The notes below the pieces were generated by a model. It did no database searches and was not told the DNA's origin. It saw only the letters and a list, made by a program, of their open reading frames with translations. A program made the position numbers and the translations under genes. DNA of 64,000 bases from Pseudomonadota bacterium (lineage in GTDB: Bacteria > Myxococcota_A > UBA9160 > SZUA-336). The stretch lies in NCBI GenBank assembly GCA_003247575.1, contig QJZC01000032.1, forward strand, positions 1 to 64,000, written 5' to 3'. This document shows, piece by piece, positions 31,471 to 40,644 of this stretch (the stretch's first letter is position 1; each line of letters opens with the position of its first letter).

Positions 31471-31506
31471 AATTATTTGGTTAGAAATCCTAATTATTCG
31501 TGATAG
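31471..31506 (+). promoter_or_regulatory. AT-rich promoter/operator candidate upstream of LLM copy 2
   Basis: In an otherwise G+C-rich gap, AATTATT occurs at 31471-31477 and again at 31492-31498, 21 bases apart (two helical turns). A small inverted repeat TTAG/CTAA (31481-31484 and 31490-31493) lies between them. TTGGTT (31477-31482) with TGATAG (31501-31506) is a possible weak -35/-10 pair. Regulation is inference. Confidence 0.4.
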
Positions 31507-31580
31507 ACTGCGCGCGCGTGCCGGTCCTATAGGGTCGGCGGGAGCGCGGCGATGAGCGCTCGACGGATCGGGAGGGCAGA

Positions 31581-32816
31581 ATGAAGTTCGGCTTGTTCTA
31601 TGAGCTCCAGCTACCCAAGCCATATGATCGCGACGACTGGGATCCCGACGCCGAGCGGCGCATCTACCACGAGATGCTCGAGCAGGTCGAACTCGCCGAT
31701 CAGCTAGGCTTCGACTACGTATTCGAGGTCGAGCACCACTTCCTCGAGGAATACTCACACTCCTCGGCTCCCGAAATGATGCTGGCGGCGCTCTCCCAGC
31801 GGACGCAGAACATCCGCCTGGGGCACGGGATCGTATTGACCCCACCCCGGTACAATCCACCTGCTCGGGTGGCCGAGCGGATCGCTGCGCTGGACCTCCT
31901 GAGCAACGGACGGGTGGAGATGGGAACCGGGGAGTCCGCATCGCACATGGAGCTCGAGGGGTTTGGAGTCGAGCGCGGTCTCAAGAAGGCGATGTGGGAG
32001 GAGGCCACCCGAGAGATCCTGAACATGATGGTTCAGACGCCGTACCGTGGTTACAAGGGCGAGTTCTTCTCGATGCCCGAGCGCAACGTGATTCCCAAGC
32101 CTGTGCAGAAGCCGCACCCTCCGGTGTGGGTCGCTGCCTCGCGTCGCGAGACGACGATGGTGGCCGCCCGCCTGGGAATCGGGTCCCTGGGGTTTGGCTT
32201 CGAGACCCCGCAGGAACTCGGCGAGCGTGCCAGAGAGTACTACCGGCTGGTCCGTGAGGAATGCATGCCTATCGGACATGCGATCAATCCTGCACTGGCC
32301 GTGCTGAACAGCCTGATGATCGCAGACACGGAAGCGGAGGCGCTCGAACGCAGTGCTTCTGGTCCTGGATTCTTCTCGTACTCGCTCGGCTACTATTACA
32401 ACCCCGTCACGGGACGGAGGCACCAGCCTGGGCGCGAGAACATCTACAAGAGGTATGTGGACACCTCGACCGAGGCTCGAGCTTCCCAAGAGGCGCAGAC
32501 GGAGCAGGAGATCTCTCGCAGCGAGCCCGCGGAGGAGGTGCAGCGCGCGCTCTACCGAGCCGCGCGCAACCGCGGTTCCGTCGGTACGGTCGACTCGGTG
32601 CGTGAGCACCTGCTCCGCTACGAGGAGCAGAACCTCGATACACTGATTTTTGTTGCGCAGTCGGGCGACCGAAAGCACGAGCACATCATGGAGTCCATCG
32701 AGCGCTTCGGTCGTGAGATCCTTCCCGAGTTCAAGGAGAGGCACGAGAGCCGGCACCGCAAGTGGCGCGAGCAACAACTCGAGGGAGTCGAGCTCGAGAT
32801 CAACTCGTCGATCTAG
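31581..32816 (+). CDS. Luciferase-like (LLM) flavin-dependent monooxygenase, copy 2
   Basis: 411 aa, with GGGAGGG a few bases before the ATG. It is paralogous to the protein at 16522-17718: MKFGLFYELQLPKPYD, FDYVFEVEHHFLEEYSHSSA, RTQNIRLGHGI and the GRVEMGTGESASHMELEGF region. It has an extra charged insertion around residues 290-325 (TSTEARASQEAQTEQEI). The predicted reaction is FMNH2-dependent oxidation of an unidentified substrate. The next small gene starts 10 bases after it, and a giant ATPase regulator follows. Confidence 0.93.
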   Translation: MKFGLFYELQLPKPYDRDDWDPDAERRIYHEMLEQVELADQLGFDYVFEVEHHFLEEYSHSSAPEMMLAALSQRTQNIRLGHGIVLTPPRYNPPARVAERIAALDLLSNGRVEMGTGESASHMELEGFGVERGLKKAMWEEATREILNMMVQTPYRGYKGEFFSMPERNVIPKPVQKPHPPVWVAASRRETTMVAARLGIGSLGFGFETPQELGERAREYYRLVREECMPIGHAINPALAVLNSLMIADTEAEALERSASGPGFFSYSLGYYYNPVTGRRHQPGRENIYKRYVDTSTEARASQEAQTEQEISRSEPAEEVQRALYRAARNRGSVGTVDSVREHLLRYEEQNLDTLIFVAQSGDRKHEHIMESIERFGREILPEFKERHESRHRKWREQQLEGVELEINSSI

Positions 32817-32825
32817 TGTGCTGCG

Positions 32826-33173
32826 ATGCCACGGCATGACCAAATCGAGAACGCGGAGTTGCGGGAGTTGTTGGAGCGTGCGTTCCAATCTCTTCGGGAG
32901 CGAGACTCCACGCAGTCGGTGCGTCTGCTCGTGAGCTGCTTTCTGCGGGCGATCGAGCTGGAGCCTCGGGTCCTGCGCCGCAGCGTATCGCGGCCCAATG
33001 GGCGTGAGATCCCGGCAGTGGCCATGTGGCCATCTCTCGGCGCCAATCTCGATCTCGCTTCGCTGCGCGCCGGAAAGCCTTCGGTCGAGTTCGTGCGCGA
33101 GTCCTTCTCGTCGAGCGAGGCCATGACCTACTACGAGTTCGTGGTCGAGACCTTGCTCGCGGCCCAGAAGTAA
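32826..33173 (+). CDS. Small conserved-looking protein of unknown function
   Basis: 115 aa, starting 10 bases after the luciferase-like gene on the same strand, so probably co-expressed with it. It has no signal peptide or membrane segment. The N-terminal half is helical and charged (ENAELRELLERAFQSLRERD). The C-terminal part reads SVEFVRESFSSSEAMTYYEF. I do not recognise a family. An accessory or regulatory partner of the monooxygenase is possible but unsupported. Confidence 0.6.
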   Translation: MPRHDQIENAELRELLERAFQSLRERDSTQSVRLLVSCFLRAIELEPRVLRRSVSRPNGREIPAVAMWPSLGANLDLASLRAGKPSVEFVRESFSSSEAMTYYEFVVETLLAAQK

Positions 33174-33293
33174 GCCTGCCTAACGAGCAGTCGAGCGCCG
33201 CGCGGGCGCAGCCCGAACGGTTCCAGCTGCGGGCGTGGTCCAGCCTCTCCGCTAGTGATGTCCCTTCGTGCGCCAGCAGTTTACACTACGTGG

Positions 33294-36200
33294 GTGATTT
33301 TCCGATTTGCACCTTTCGAGGTGGACGATGCCACCTTCGAGCTACGCCGCACCGGTGAGCCGATCCCGCTCCAGCGCAAGGACTTCGACGTCCTGTGCTA
33401 TCTGATCCAGAACCGCTCGCGAGTCGTACGCAAGGAAGAGCTGATCGAAGCGGTCTGGTCGAAGGAGACCGTCGTCGATACGGCCGTCCATCGCGTCGTC
33501 TCGCGTTTGCGACACGCGCTCGGTCAGGAGGGACGCGATCGCCCGATCGAGACGATCCATGGACGCGGCTATAGGTTCAGAGCGAATGTTCACACCGAGG
33601 AACCCGAGCCTGGGCCGAAGGCCTCGCTACCGGTCGAGGACCGTCAGGAGCCGCTCACGTCCGAGCGCGACGCAGACCCCTTCGTGGGGCGCAACGAGGT
33701 GATTGCAGGTGTGTTGCGGGCGTACCGCGAGGCTCCCCAGCGTGGTGGACAGGTGTTCTTGTTCACTGGAGAGCCCGGAAGCGGCAAGAGTCGTGCAGCA
33801 GACCAGGCGACCCGACTCCTCGAGCGGCAGGGAGCACTAGTGTTGAGGGCACGCGGGCTCGAGTTCGACGGTGCGCCCGCCTTCTGGCCCTGGGTCCAGA
33901 TCCTGCGCGAGGTCGTCGCGCGACGTCCTCCGGAGGATCCACTCGCTGTTCGAGGTAGCCGCCTGCTGGGTCAGATGAATCCCGATCGCGGCTTCGTCGA
34001 TACACTGGCCCTGCGGCAGCGCTCCGACTCGGCGCTGTACAAGTTCCGGCTACAGGACCAGCTGAGTGAATTCGTGCTCTCTCTCTGCGCCGAGACGAAA
34101 CAGTGTTGTGTCGTATGGCTGGACGATCTCTCTCTTCGGGACCAGGACTCGATCCAGGTGCTGGATCTCATCAGCTGCGGCTTGCGCCAGACTCCCTTCG
34201 TCATTCTGGTGACCGTGCGAAGCGACCCCACGCTCTCGATGGCCCAGCTGATTGCGCTCATGCCGGATTCGACACAGGTGATCGCCCTCGAAGCGCTGCG
34301 ACCGGCGGACGTCCATCGCTATGTATCCATCGTGACCGGCACACCCGATCCGAGCGCGCTGGCGGAGCGCATCGCTCAGAAGACCGGGGGTAACCCGCTC
34401 TTCATGCGAGAGATGGTCCGTTTCCTCGTCACCACGTACGGAGCCGACAACCTATCGGGCGATCAGGTCGATATGGCGCACTTCCCAGCCGCGCTCCGCG
34501 AGGTGGTGGACTGGCGCCTGCGGGGCTTCGAGAAGGATGAGCGCTATCTGCTCGAGGTTGCGTCCGTATGCGGTGAGAGCTTCGAGCTACCGATCCTCAA
34601 ACGCGTCACCGGGGCGGACCCGGCGCGCCTGTTCGCGGTGCTCGATGCCGCCATCCGGTACGGAGTGCTGCAGCGCACGCAAGAGTCGATTCGCTACCGC
34701 TTCGCTCACGGCCTGATCCAAGAGGTCCTCTACAACTCGCTCGCCTCGAGCGACAGCGCCCGCCTTCACTGTGCCATCGCCGAGGTTTTGGAGCTGCACG
34801 CGGTAGACTCCGCCAGTCTCACCGAGCTCGCCTACCACGCCTACAGAGGGCTCCCCTACGGGGATCCATCCAAAGCCGTAAAGCACGCCGCCACGGCGGC
34901 CAAGGCGGTTGCCAGCTCCGGCGCCTATCGGGACACGTTGCGGTTTCTCGGTTGGGCACTCGAGGCGCAGAAGCTCGAACCGGAGGCGAACCCGCGACGC
35001 CGGTGTAAGCTACTGGCCAATGCCGCTATCGCAGCGACGGGTACCGGAGACGCCCACGAGAATCGGCGCTGCGTCGAGGAGCTCGTCGAGATCGCCACGC
35101 GCAATCAGTTTCCCGATGTCCTGGCAATCGCGGGCTTGATCCTGCGGCCGGTATCGGAGGCCATCTATGGCAAGCCGGATTCCCTGGCGCGCCAGGCTCT
35201 CGAGGCGGCGGCCAGCGGCCTGCCGCCTGCGGCCGATTCGCTCCGGGCGCGGGTCTTGAGCGCACTGTCTACTCTGCCCCCGTACTCGCAGGATCGCGAG
35301 AAGCGCCTCGAGATGACCGCGCGTGCCCAGGAGCTCGCGACGCCGCTGGATCGCCGCAGTGTCTTCGATTCCCTGTCCGCCAGGCTTGCGGCGTTGTCTG
35401 CCCCGGAAGATCTGGAAGAGGCGCGAGGACTTTGCGATGCGCTCGAGAGGTTCTGCTATGAGGAGCCGAGCTCGATCTCAGCGCTGCAAGCGCATCTGTA
35501 CCGGATCCACGTCCACCAACGTTGCTTCGAGCCAGACCTGGTGGCGCGCGAGATGCGCGCACTCGGACAGCTGGCGTCCGACTGGTCCCTGCCCGATGCG
35601 ACCTGGCTGCATGATCGCCTTGCCCTCCAGGAGCGCTACTACGAGGGCGACGTCGCAGCCCTGTGCGATGGCTTGGGAGAGCTGACGCAACGTGCCGTGC
35701 GGCAGCGGCTTCGTTACGGGGAACGCTATGCCCACGCGTGTCTGTCGCACTTGCGACGCGAGCTCCCACCCGAGCTCGTGCCGAAGCTGAAGTTGGGAAC
35801 CGATACGGCGACGCTCGAACGGACGATCCTGCTCTGGGAAGCCCGCGCGATCCGCTCCGCGATTCAGGCGGGTCGCGTGAGTACGGGGCGCAGCGAATTC
35901 GGGCGGCTCTCGCGCGCTCAGTTCCGGGATATTCCGCGCGATGCGATGCTGCTCGCGACCTTGGCGGAGCTCAGTCAGAGTGCCGTCATGCTCGAGGAGC
36001 GGGAGCACGCCGCGACGTTGCTCGAGCTGATGCTCCCCTTCACGCGCCAGAACGTCACCGATGAGTTCTTCTTCTCTTGGGGAGCGCTCGGCAGTTTCGC
36101 GGGCGATCTGCTGGTGCTGATCGGAGAGCAGAGGCGCGCGCTCGAATGCTATCGCGAGGCGCTCGAGCTCAATGAGCGCTTGCGTCATCGCCCGCAAGTG

Positions 36201-36386
36201 TTGCGCGTGCGGCTTGCGATCGGCGCGCTTGCAATCGCGGAGCCGATGACGCAGCAGCGCAAGCAAGCTGCCGAGGAGTTACGCGAAGTCGTCGCGGAGG
36301 CGAGCGAGCTAGGGTTGCGCAACGTCCAGTGGGAAGCCGAACGGACCTTGCGCAAGGCCGGCTTCGCCGATTCGGGCGGCTCCTGA
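33294..36386 (+). CDS. Winged-helix (OmpR-type)/AAA ATPase/TPR transcriptional regulator
   Basis: About 1030 aa from the GTG at 33294, chosen because the DNA-binding domain normally starts there; GTG/ATG at 33255/33258 are alternatives and none has a good ribosome site. Residues 1-100 are a Trans_reg_C winged helix (FAPFEVDDATFELRRTGEPI, LIEAVWSKETVVD, IETIHGRGYRFRA). An AAA/STAND ATPase follows (Walker A GEPGSGKSRA, Walker-B-like VVWLDDLS), then a long TPR-like helical C-terminus. There is no receiver domain, so the signal probably acts through the ATPase/TPR part. It lies downstream of the LLM copy 2 gene and may control it. Confidence 0.88.
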   Translation: MIFRFAPFEVDDATFELRRTGEPIPLQRKDFDVLCYLIQNRSRVVRKEELIEAVWSKETVVDTAVHRVVSRLRHALGQEGRDRPIETIHGRGYRFRANVHTEEPEPGPKASLPVEDRQEPLTSERDADPFVGRNEVIAGVLRAYREAPQRGGQVFLFTGEPGSGKSRAADQATRLLERQGALVLRARGLEFDGAPAFWPWVQILREVVARRPPEDPLAVRGSRLLGQMNPDRGFVDTLALRQRSDSALYKFRLQDQLSEFVLSLCAETKQCCVVWLDDLSLRDQDSIQVLDLISCGLRQTPFVILVTVRSDPTLSMAQLIALMPDSTQVIALEALRPADVHRYVSIVTGTPDPSALAERIAQKTGGNPLFMREMVRFLVTTYGADNLSGDQVDMAHFPAALREVVDWRLRGFEKDERYLLEVASVCGESFELPILKRVTGADPARLFAVLDAAIRYGVLQRTQESIRYRFAHGLIQEVLYNSLASSDSARLHCAIAEVLELHAVDSASLTELAYHAYRGLPYGDPSKAVKHAATAAKAVASSGAYRDTLRFLGWALEAQKLEPEANPRRRCKLLANAAIAATGTGDAHENRRCVEELVEIATRNQFPDVLAIAGLILRPVSEAIYGKPDSLARQALEAAASGLPPAADSLRARVLSALSTLPPYSQDREKRLEMTARAQELATPLDRRSVFDSLSARLAALSAPEDLEEARGLCDALERFCYEEPSSISALQAHLYRIHVHQRCFEPDLVAREMRALGQLASDWSLPDATWLHDRLALQERYYEGDVAALCDGLGELTQRAVRQRLRYGERYAHACLSHLRRELPPELVPKLKLGTDTATLERTILLWEARAIRSAIQAGRVSTGRSEFGRLSRAQFRDIPRDAMLLATLAELSQSAVMLEEREHAATLLELMLPFTRQNVTDEFFFSWGALGSFAGDLLVLIGEQRRALECYREALELNERLRHRPQVLRVRLAIGALAIAEPMTQQRKQAAEELREVVAEASELGLRNVQWEAERTLRKAGFADSGGS

Positions 36387-36429
36387 CGGCGACGAGCAGA
36401 CCTTGCCTTTGGACCCGCGGACCTGAGGC

Positions 36430-38055
36430 TCAGCGGACGTACGCCTCGCGCACGACCACCTTGACGGGGAACCCCTCGGTCAGCGGTGCAGCTGGATCCA
36501 GGCCGTTCAGACGAGCGGTGACGGCCGGGTTCCATCGATTCCCGGCGCGCTGTCCGAGTGCGGGCAGCTTCTCGCCTGCCCGAGCGGTCACGATTCTGAG
36601 ACGTAGCTCGCCGAGCTGCGAAAGCTCCGTCGGGGTCGGCTCGCGAAAGCTCGCCAGCGCATCTTCGAGCTGCTTCGAGTAGGCCTGCTTGCGGCCGACC
36701 GGGGTGGTCGCGGTCACGCGGAAGAGGCCCGCTGGGTGTTCGATCCAGAGCCACTGCGCGTGGAAGATCCCGTTTGTATCGCGTAGGCGCGCTTCGACTC
36801 GATATGCGGGCATGCCCGCGATCTCGGCGCGTTCGCGCGAGATCACGCTAGCCTTCTTACTGGTGAGGAGGCGACTGGCCGCCGCGGATGGCGATTCTCC
36901 CTTCCCCTCGAAGGTCACCTCGATGAGAGCGTCGCGCGTCGGTGCGATTGCCAGCACGCGCGCGTTTGCATTGAGCGGTCGCCAGCCGCGTGGAAAGCGC
37001 ATCGCGAAGCCGAGCTCGGGGTGCACGAACAGCGAGCGCAGGAAAGCTCCCTGCTTGGCTGGTGGCCCCATGTGAATTCCGTCGAGTTCGGAGAGGAACT
37101 CGGCCCGCGTGTTGCGCGTTCCACGGCTAGGGCCGACTTCGAGGTCGGTGGCCCGCCGGGTGGTGATCAGGATGCGCTCGTTGGTGCCCGGATGGGAGTC
37201 GAAGAACCCGGGCTCTTCGGGACTCCCCCGGAGGCGTTCTGCGGCCGCTCCGAGCGCCTGCAGCGCGGCCGGCAGCCCGTCCGGTGCATAGCCGGCCCGA
37301 GCTGCGAGTTCCTGCCCTAGGCGATCTGCCTCGCGCTCCTGGTCGCGGCTGTATGCCGCAATGAAGCCTGCACCCGCCGTGCGGCCGAGGTTGCCGAGCG
37401 CCTCGCCCGCAGTAGAGCCGCCGATAGCGGCGCCGGCGAGCGCGCCCATACGCGCGAGGATCCCGACGCTGGTCGCGCGCGTCTCCGACTGAGCGCTGTG
37501 GCGTGCGGCGACGTGCGTGATCTCGTGTCCGAGAATTCCGGCGAGCTCGGCCTCGGAGTTCAGCAGTGCGAGTAGGCCCCGCGTAACGTAGATGTAGCCC
37601 CCTGGCAGCGCGAACGCGTTGGGCACGTCCGAGCTGACGACGTCGAAGCGATAGCGCACGTCCCCTCGCGGCGAGAATGCGGCGATCCGCTGACCGACGC
37701 CGATCACATATGCGCGCAAGCTGGCATCGTCTACGACGCCAAGCGATGCTTCTACCTGCTGAGCCGCGGAACGGCCGACGCTGGCCTCGCGTGCCCGAGA
37801 CATGACGCTCACTTCACGTCGTCCAGTGACGGGGTTTGTCGAGCATGCCGTCAGCGCCAAGATCGAGCAGGCCAATAGACCACCGAACCTACGGATGCGG
37901 GAGCTCCTAGGCGTGCACGGAGTGAGACTGCGGTACTCGGCGGCGACACTCGCTGCGGAGCGCGAAGAGCGTCGAGTGCGTCGACCGACTCCACGATACG
38001 TGGCACCGGCGCTCGCGACGATTGCGTGTGCGAGGGCGTGACGTGTGCGCAACAC
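36430..38055 (-). CDS. M48-family metalloprotease lipoprotein (BepA/YggG-like), copy A
   Basis: 541 aa if the ATG at 38055 is used, but that places about 65 residues before the lipobox (SILALTAC). A more natural lipoprotein start would be codon 54, an ATC at 37896 with AGGAG seven bases upstream; ATC is a very rare start, so the true start is unsettled. The mature protein begins CSTNPVTGRREVSVMS. The zinc protease core is GHEITHVAARH, with the third ligand Glu in READRLGQELAARAGY and SHPGTNERI beyond. A C-terminal domain of about 200 residues follows. Members degrade or help assemble outer-membrane proteins. The paralogue at 50601-52205 lies on the far side of the kinase/VWA block. Confidence 0.88.
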   Translation of the reverse strand: MLRTRHALAHAIVASAGATYRGVGRRTRRSSRSAASVAAEYRSLTPCTPRSSRIRRFGGLLACSILALTACSTNPVTGRREVSVMSRAREASVGRSAAQQVEASLGVVDDASLRAYVIGVGQRIAAFSPRGDVRYRFDVVSSDVPNAFALPGGYIYVTRGLLALLNSEAELAGILGHEITHVAARHSAQSETRATSVGILARMGALAGAAIGGSTAGEALGNLGRTAGAGFIAAYSRDQEREADRLGQELAARAGYAPDGLPAALQALGAAAERLRGSPEEPGFFDSHPGTNERILITTRRATDLEVGPSRGTRNTRAEFLSELDGIHMGPPAKQGAFLRSLFVHPELGFAMRFPRGWRPLNANARVLAIAPTRDALIEVTFEGKGESPSAAASRLLTSKKASVISRERAEIAGMPAYRVEARLRDTNGIFHAQWLWIEHPAGLFRVTATTPVGRKQAYSKQLEDALASFREPTPTELSQLGELRLRIVTARAGEKLPALGQRAGNRWNPAVTARLNGLDPAAPLTEGFPVKVVVREAYVR

Positions 38056-38387
38056 AAGGAGTTTACGCGTAACCTGACTACCCGCGCACGCGATCGTGGC
38101 AAATCACCAAAGTTCGGTATCCCACGCGAGCAGGATCCGGTGCGAGACGTATCCCGCTAGGACGCATTGCGGGCGCGAGGCATCCGCTGAGAGACATTCG
38201 AGGTCTGACGCGCGGCGCTCCAGCCGGCACTTTTGGGAAGCTCCGGGGTCGGGCATACTCACTCGGTGGACCTGAGGGTCGCGTGGGGTAGTCCCTGCAG
38301 TTGCAGGCGCGTCTCGAACATCGCCGGGCAGCGCGACGTCGGACCATGGGACCGCAGAGACCGATGAGATGACAGGGAGGTTGCCCG
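38056..38387. other. Intergenic region between divergent protease and kinase/VWA block
   Basis: 332 bases that must contain the promoters for the reverse-strand M48 gene and for the forward block starting at 38388. No gene is visible. I see no clear -35/-10 pair, and no terminator is expected between divergent genes. Confidence 0.5.
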
Positions 38388-39356
38388 ATGTCCGACCTTA
38401 CTGAGACCGGCTCCCGCGCACGGAGCATCGCGCAGATTGCCGGACTCTGCGGCCTCCTGGTGCTGGCGACCGCTTGCCGGAACTTCGTCGGCGGTCTGGG
38501 CGGCGGTGCGGGGCTGCCGGGCACGTCCCCGATGGGAGGCCCGTCCGGGACGCCGCTCCCGTCCACCCAGCTCCCCAGCGGCGAGGTCTCGCCGCCCTCA
38601 CTGGAGTGGCCGGACGACGGGACCCCTCAGGACACGTCAGGGGGCAGCGGGGCGTCCGGGGAGGACCCTGCGCAGCTTCCTCAGGACGCGCTTCCCGAAG
38701 GCGCGGAGACCCGTATGGGCGAGCCCCTGCCCGGCGATGCCTCCGCCCTGCCGGGCTCTGGGAGCTCGAATCCAGCGGGCAGCGATGCGGCGGGTGAAGG
38801 GCTGGATCCGAGCGCGGTCGATTGGAGCGACGGCTACGAGAGCCTTGGAGGGGTCTACGGGGACCAGTCGGGAGCGTACGAGACCCAGGCGCAACGGGTG
38901 GCGGCAGCAGAGCGCGCTTTGCAGGAGTCGATCGCCGACTACGACAGCGAGCTGCTCGAAGAATCTCGCGCCGCGCCACAGGCGCCTGCGGACGCCACCT
39001 CCAGCACCGGGATCGGACCGCGGGCGGCTTCGGGCTCCATGAGCGGCAGCGCCCCTCCGGGTGGTCCGCTCCCGAATGCTTCGGGCACGAACGCCTCGGG
39101 CACCGCGCGCGACGCGACCGCGTCGCAGGCTGCGGGTGCGTCGGCGGGTGGAAGTGGCAGTGGAGGGGCCGAAGCCCCGGACGCTCGAGCTGGAGACGGG
39201 GGTGTCGATCGCGAGCCGCCAGACTCGTCTTCGGATAGAGAGCAGGACGACGACGTGGTGGCGAGGCAGCTGCGCGAAGCGGCCGAGGCCGAGACGGACC
39301 CCGAGCTCAAGGAGAAGCTCTGGGAGGAGTATCGGCGCTACAAGGAAGGGCTCTAG
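38388..39356 (+). CDS. Low-complexity lipoprotein, first gene of the kinase/VWA block
   Basis: 322 aa. The ATG follows a good ribosome site (GGGAGG). The signal sequence ends LLVLATACRN, a likely lipobox. Most of the mature chain is Gly/Ser/Pro/Ala/Asp-rich and probably disordered. The last 40 residues form a charged helix (VARQLREAAEAETDPELKEK). No family is recognisable. It stands one base before the next lipoprotein gene, so co-expression is near certain. It may be a flexible outer-membrane-anchored tether or adaptor; that is inference from composition. Confidence 0.75.
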   Translation: MSDLTETGSRARSIAQIAGLCGLLVLATACRNFVGGLGGGAGLPGTSPMGGPSGTPLPSTQLPSGEVSPPSLEWPDDGTPQDTSGGSGASGEDPAQLPQDALPEGAETRMGEPLPGDASALPGSGSSNPAGSDAAGEGLDPSAVDWSDGYESLGGVYGDQSGAYETQAQRVAAAERALQESIADYDSELLEESRAAPQAPADATSSTGIGPRAASGSMSGSAPPGGPLPNASGTNASGTARDATASQAAGASAGGSGSGGAEAPDARAGDGGVDREPPDSSSDREQDDDVVARQLREAAEAETDPELKEKLWEEYRRYKEGL

Positions 39357-39357
39357 G

Positions 39358-40632
39358 ATGCGTGAGACCATCGCGTTGGGCTTTCGGCTGTCGGCGATCT
39401 GCGCGCTGCTGGTCCTCGGGTCGGGCTGCTCGATTCTATACACCTCCGCCGCGAGGGTAGAGCCGGCCGAGGTCGCACTCGACGAGCTGCCCGAGGACCG
39501 CCTCGTCGAGGTCGCCATCGAGGAGTTCGATCCCGGTGTCACCGCCGAGGACGAGAGCGACGACTGGCGCGAGACTTTGGAGGTACGGCAGGGCGAGGCC
39601 CGGTACATGCCCTTCCAGCTCAAGCAGACCCTGCAGGACAGCGGGTTCTGGGGTTCGGTCTGGGTCACGCCCGGTGCGACCAATGCCGCCGGTGTGCGCG
39701 TCTCGGGCAAGATTCTGAGTTCCGATGGTCAGTACGTCGGCCTCGCCGTCAAGGCGACCGACGTTACCGGCAGAGTCTGGATCGACGGTAACTACCGCAT
39801 CTCGCTCGACGACGAGGCCTATGCACCGGGGTCGGTGGAGCCGTACCAGGCGGTCTTCAGCATGATCGCCAATGATCTACTCGAGGCGCGTCGAGATCTC
39901 TCAGACGAGGAGCTGCGCGAGCTTCAGCTGGTCGGCGAGCTGCGCTTTGCAGAGGACCTGGCAGCGGACACTTTCAAGGGATATCTGTCCGAGTCGGGCG
40001 GACGGACCTCCGTGAAGCGACTGCCCTCGCGCGACGACCCCATGCTCGAGCGCGTGCGCGACCTGCGGGATCGAGAGTATCTCTTCCTGGATACTCTGAA
40101 CGATCACTACGCTGAGTTTCATCGCAACATGGCGCCGCCGTACCGAAACTGGCGTCGTCTGGCGCGCGATGAAGCGGAAGCTCTCTCTCAGGTTCGGCGC
40201 GACGCCGCGCTCCGGGCCCTCGGGGGTGCCGCACTGATCGCGACGGCGATCGTGGGAATCGATCCCGACAGTGTTGCCGACGTGCTGCTCCAGAACGTGT
40301 TGATCTCGGGGGGGGTGCTCGCGGGCACGAGTGCTTACGGGAAGTACCAGGAGTCGAAGCTCAATATCGCAGCGCTCAAGGAGCTGTCGGCGTCGTTCGG
40401 CTCCGAGGTGACTCCGCTCGTCGTGGAGGTCGATGGCGAGACGCTGCGTCTCACTGGCAATGCCGCTGAGCAGTATGAGAAGTGGCGCGGCCTGCTGCGG
40501 GAGCTCTACGAGGCAGAGAGCGGGCTCATCGACGTCTACGCAGATCCGACGCGCCTCGATGCGCCGCTCCCGGCCGTGCCCGAAGCGGAGACAACGAGCG
40601 CGCCGGGACCGCCGCTTTCAGTGACGGAGTGA
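39358..40632 (+). CDS. Lipoprotein of unknown family
   Basis: 424 aa. The ATG is one base after the previous stop, with AAGGAAGGG upstream inside that gene. The lipobox is LVLGSGCS. An N-terminal domain (about 30-200) of mixed strands contains RLVEVAIEEFDPGV and GVRVSGKILSSDG, loosely reminiscent of outer-membrane assembly lipoproteins. A helical part follows, with an Ala/Val-rich hydrophobic stretch around residues 285-320 and a Pro-rich end. I do not recognise the family. Its position just before the kinase gene suggests it is part of the same envelope complex. Confidence 0.75.
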   Translation: MRETIALGFRLSAICALLVLGSGCSILYTSAARVEPAEVALDELPEDRLVEVAIEEFDPGVTAEDESDDWRETLEVRQGEARYMPFQLKQTLQDSGFWGSVWVTPGATNAAGVRVSGKILSSDGQYVGLAVKATDVTGRVWIDGNYRISLDDEAYAPGSVEPYQAVFSMIANDLLEARRDLSDEELRELQLVGELRFAEDLAADTFKGYLSESGGRTSVKRLPSRDDPMLERVRDLRDREYLFLDTLNDHYAEFHRNMAPPYRNWRRLARDEAEALSQVRRDAALRALGGAALIATAIVGIDPDSVADVLLQNVLISGGVLAGTSAYGKYQESKLNIAALKELSASFGSEVTPLVVEVDGETLRLTGNAAEQYEKWRGLLRELYEAESGLIDVYADPTRLDAPLPAVPEAETTSAPGPPLSVTE

Positions 40633-40644
40633 GGGACGAGTGCC

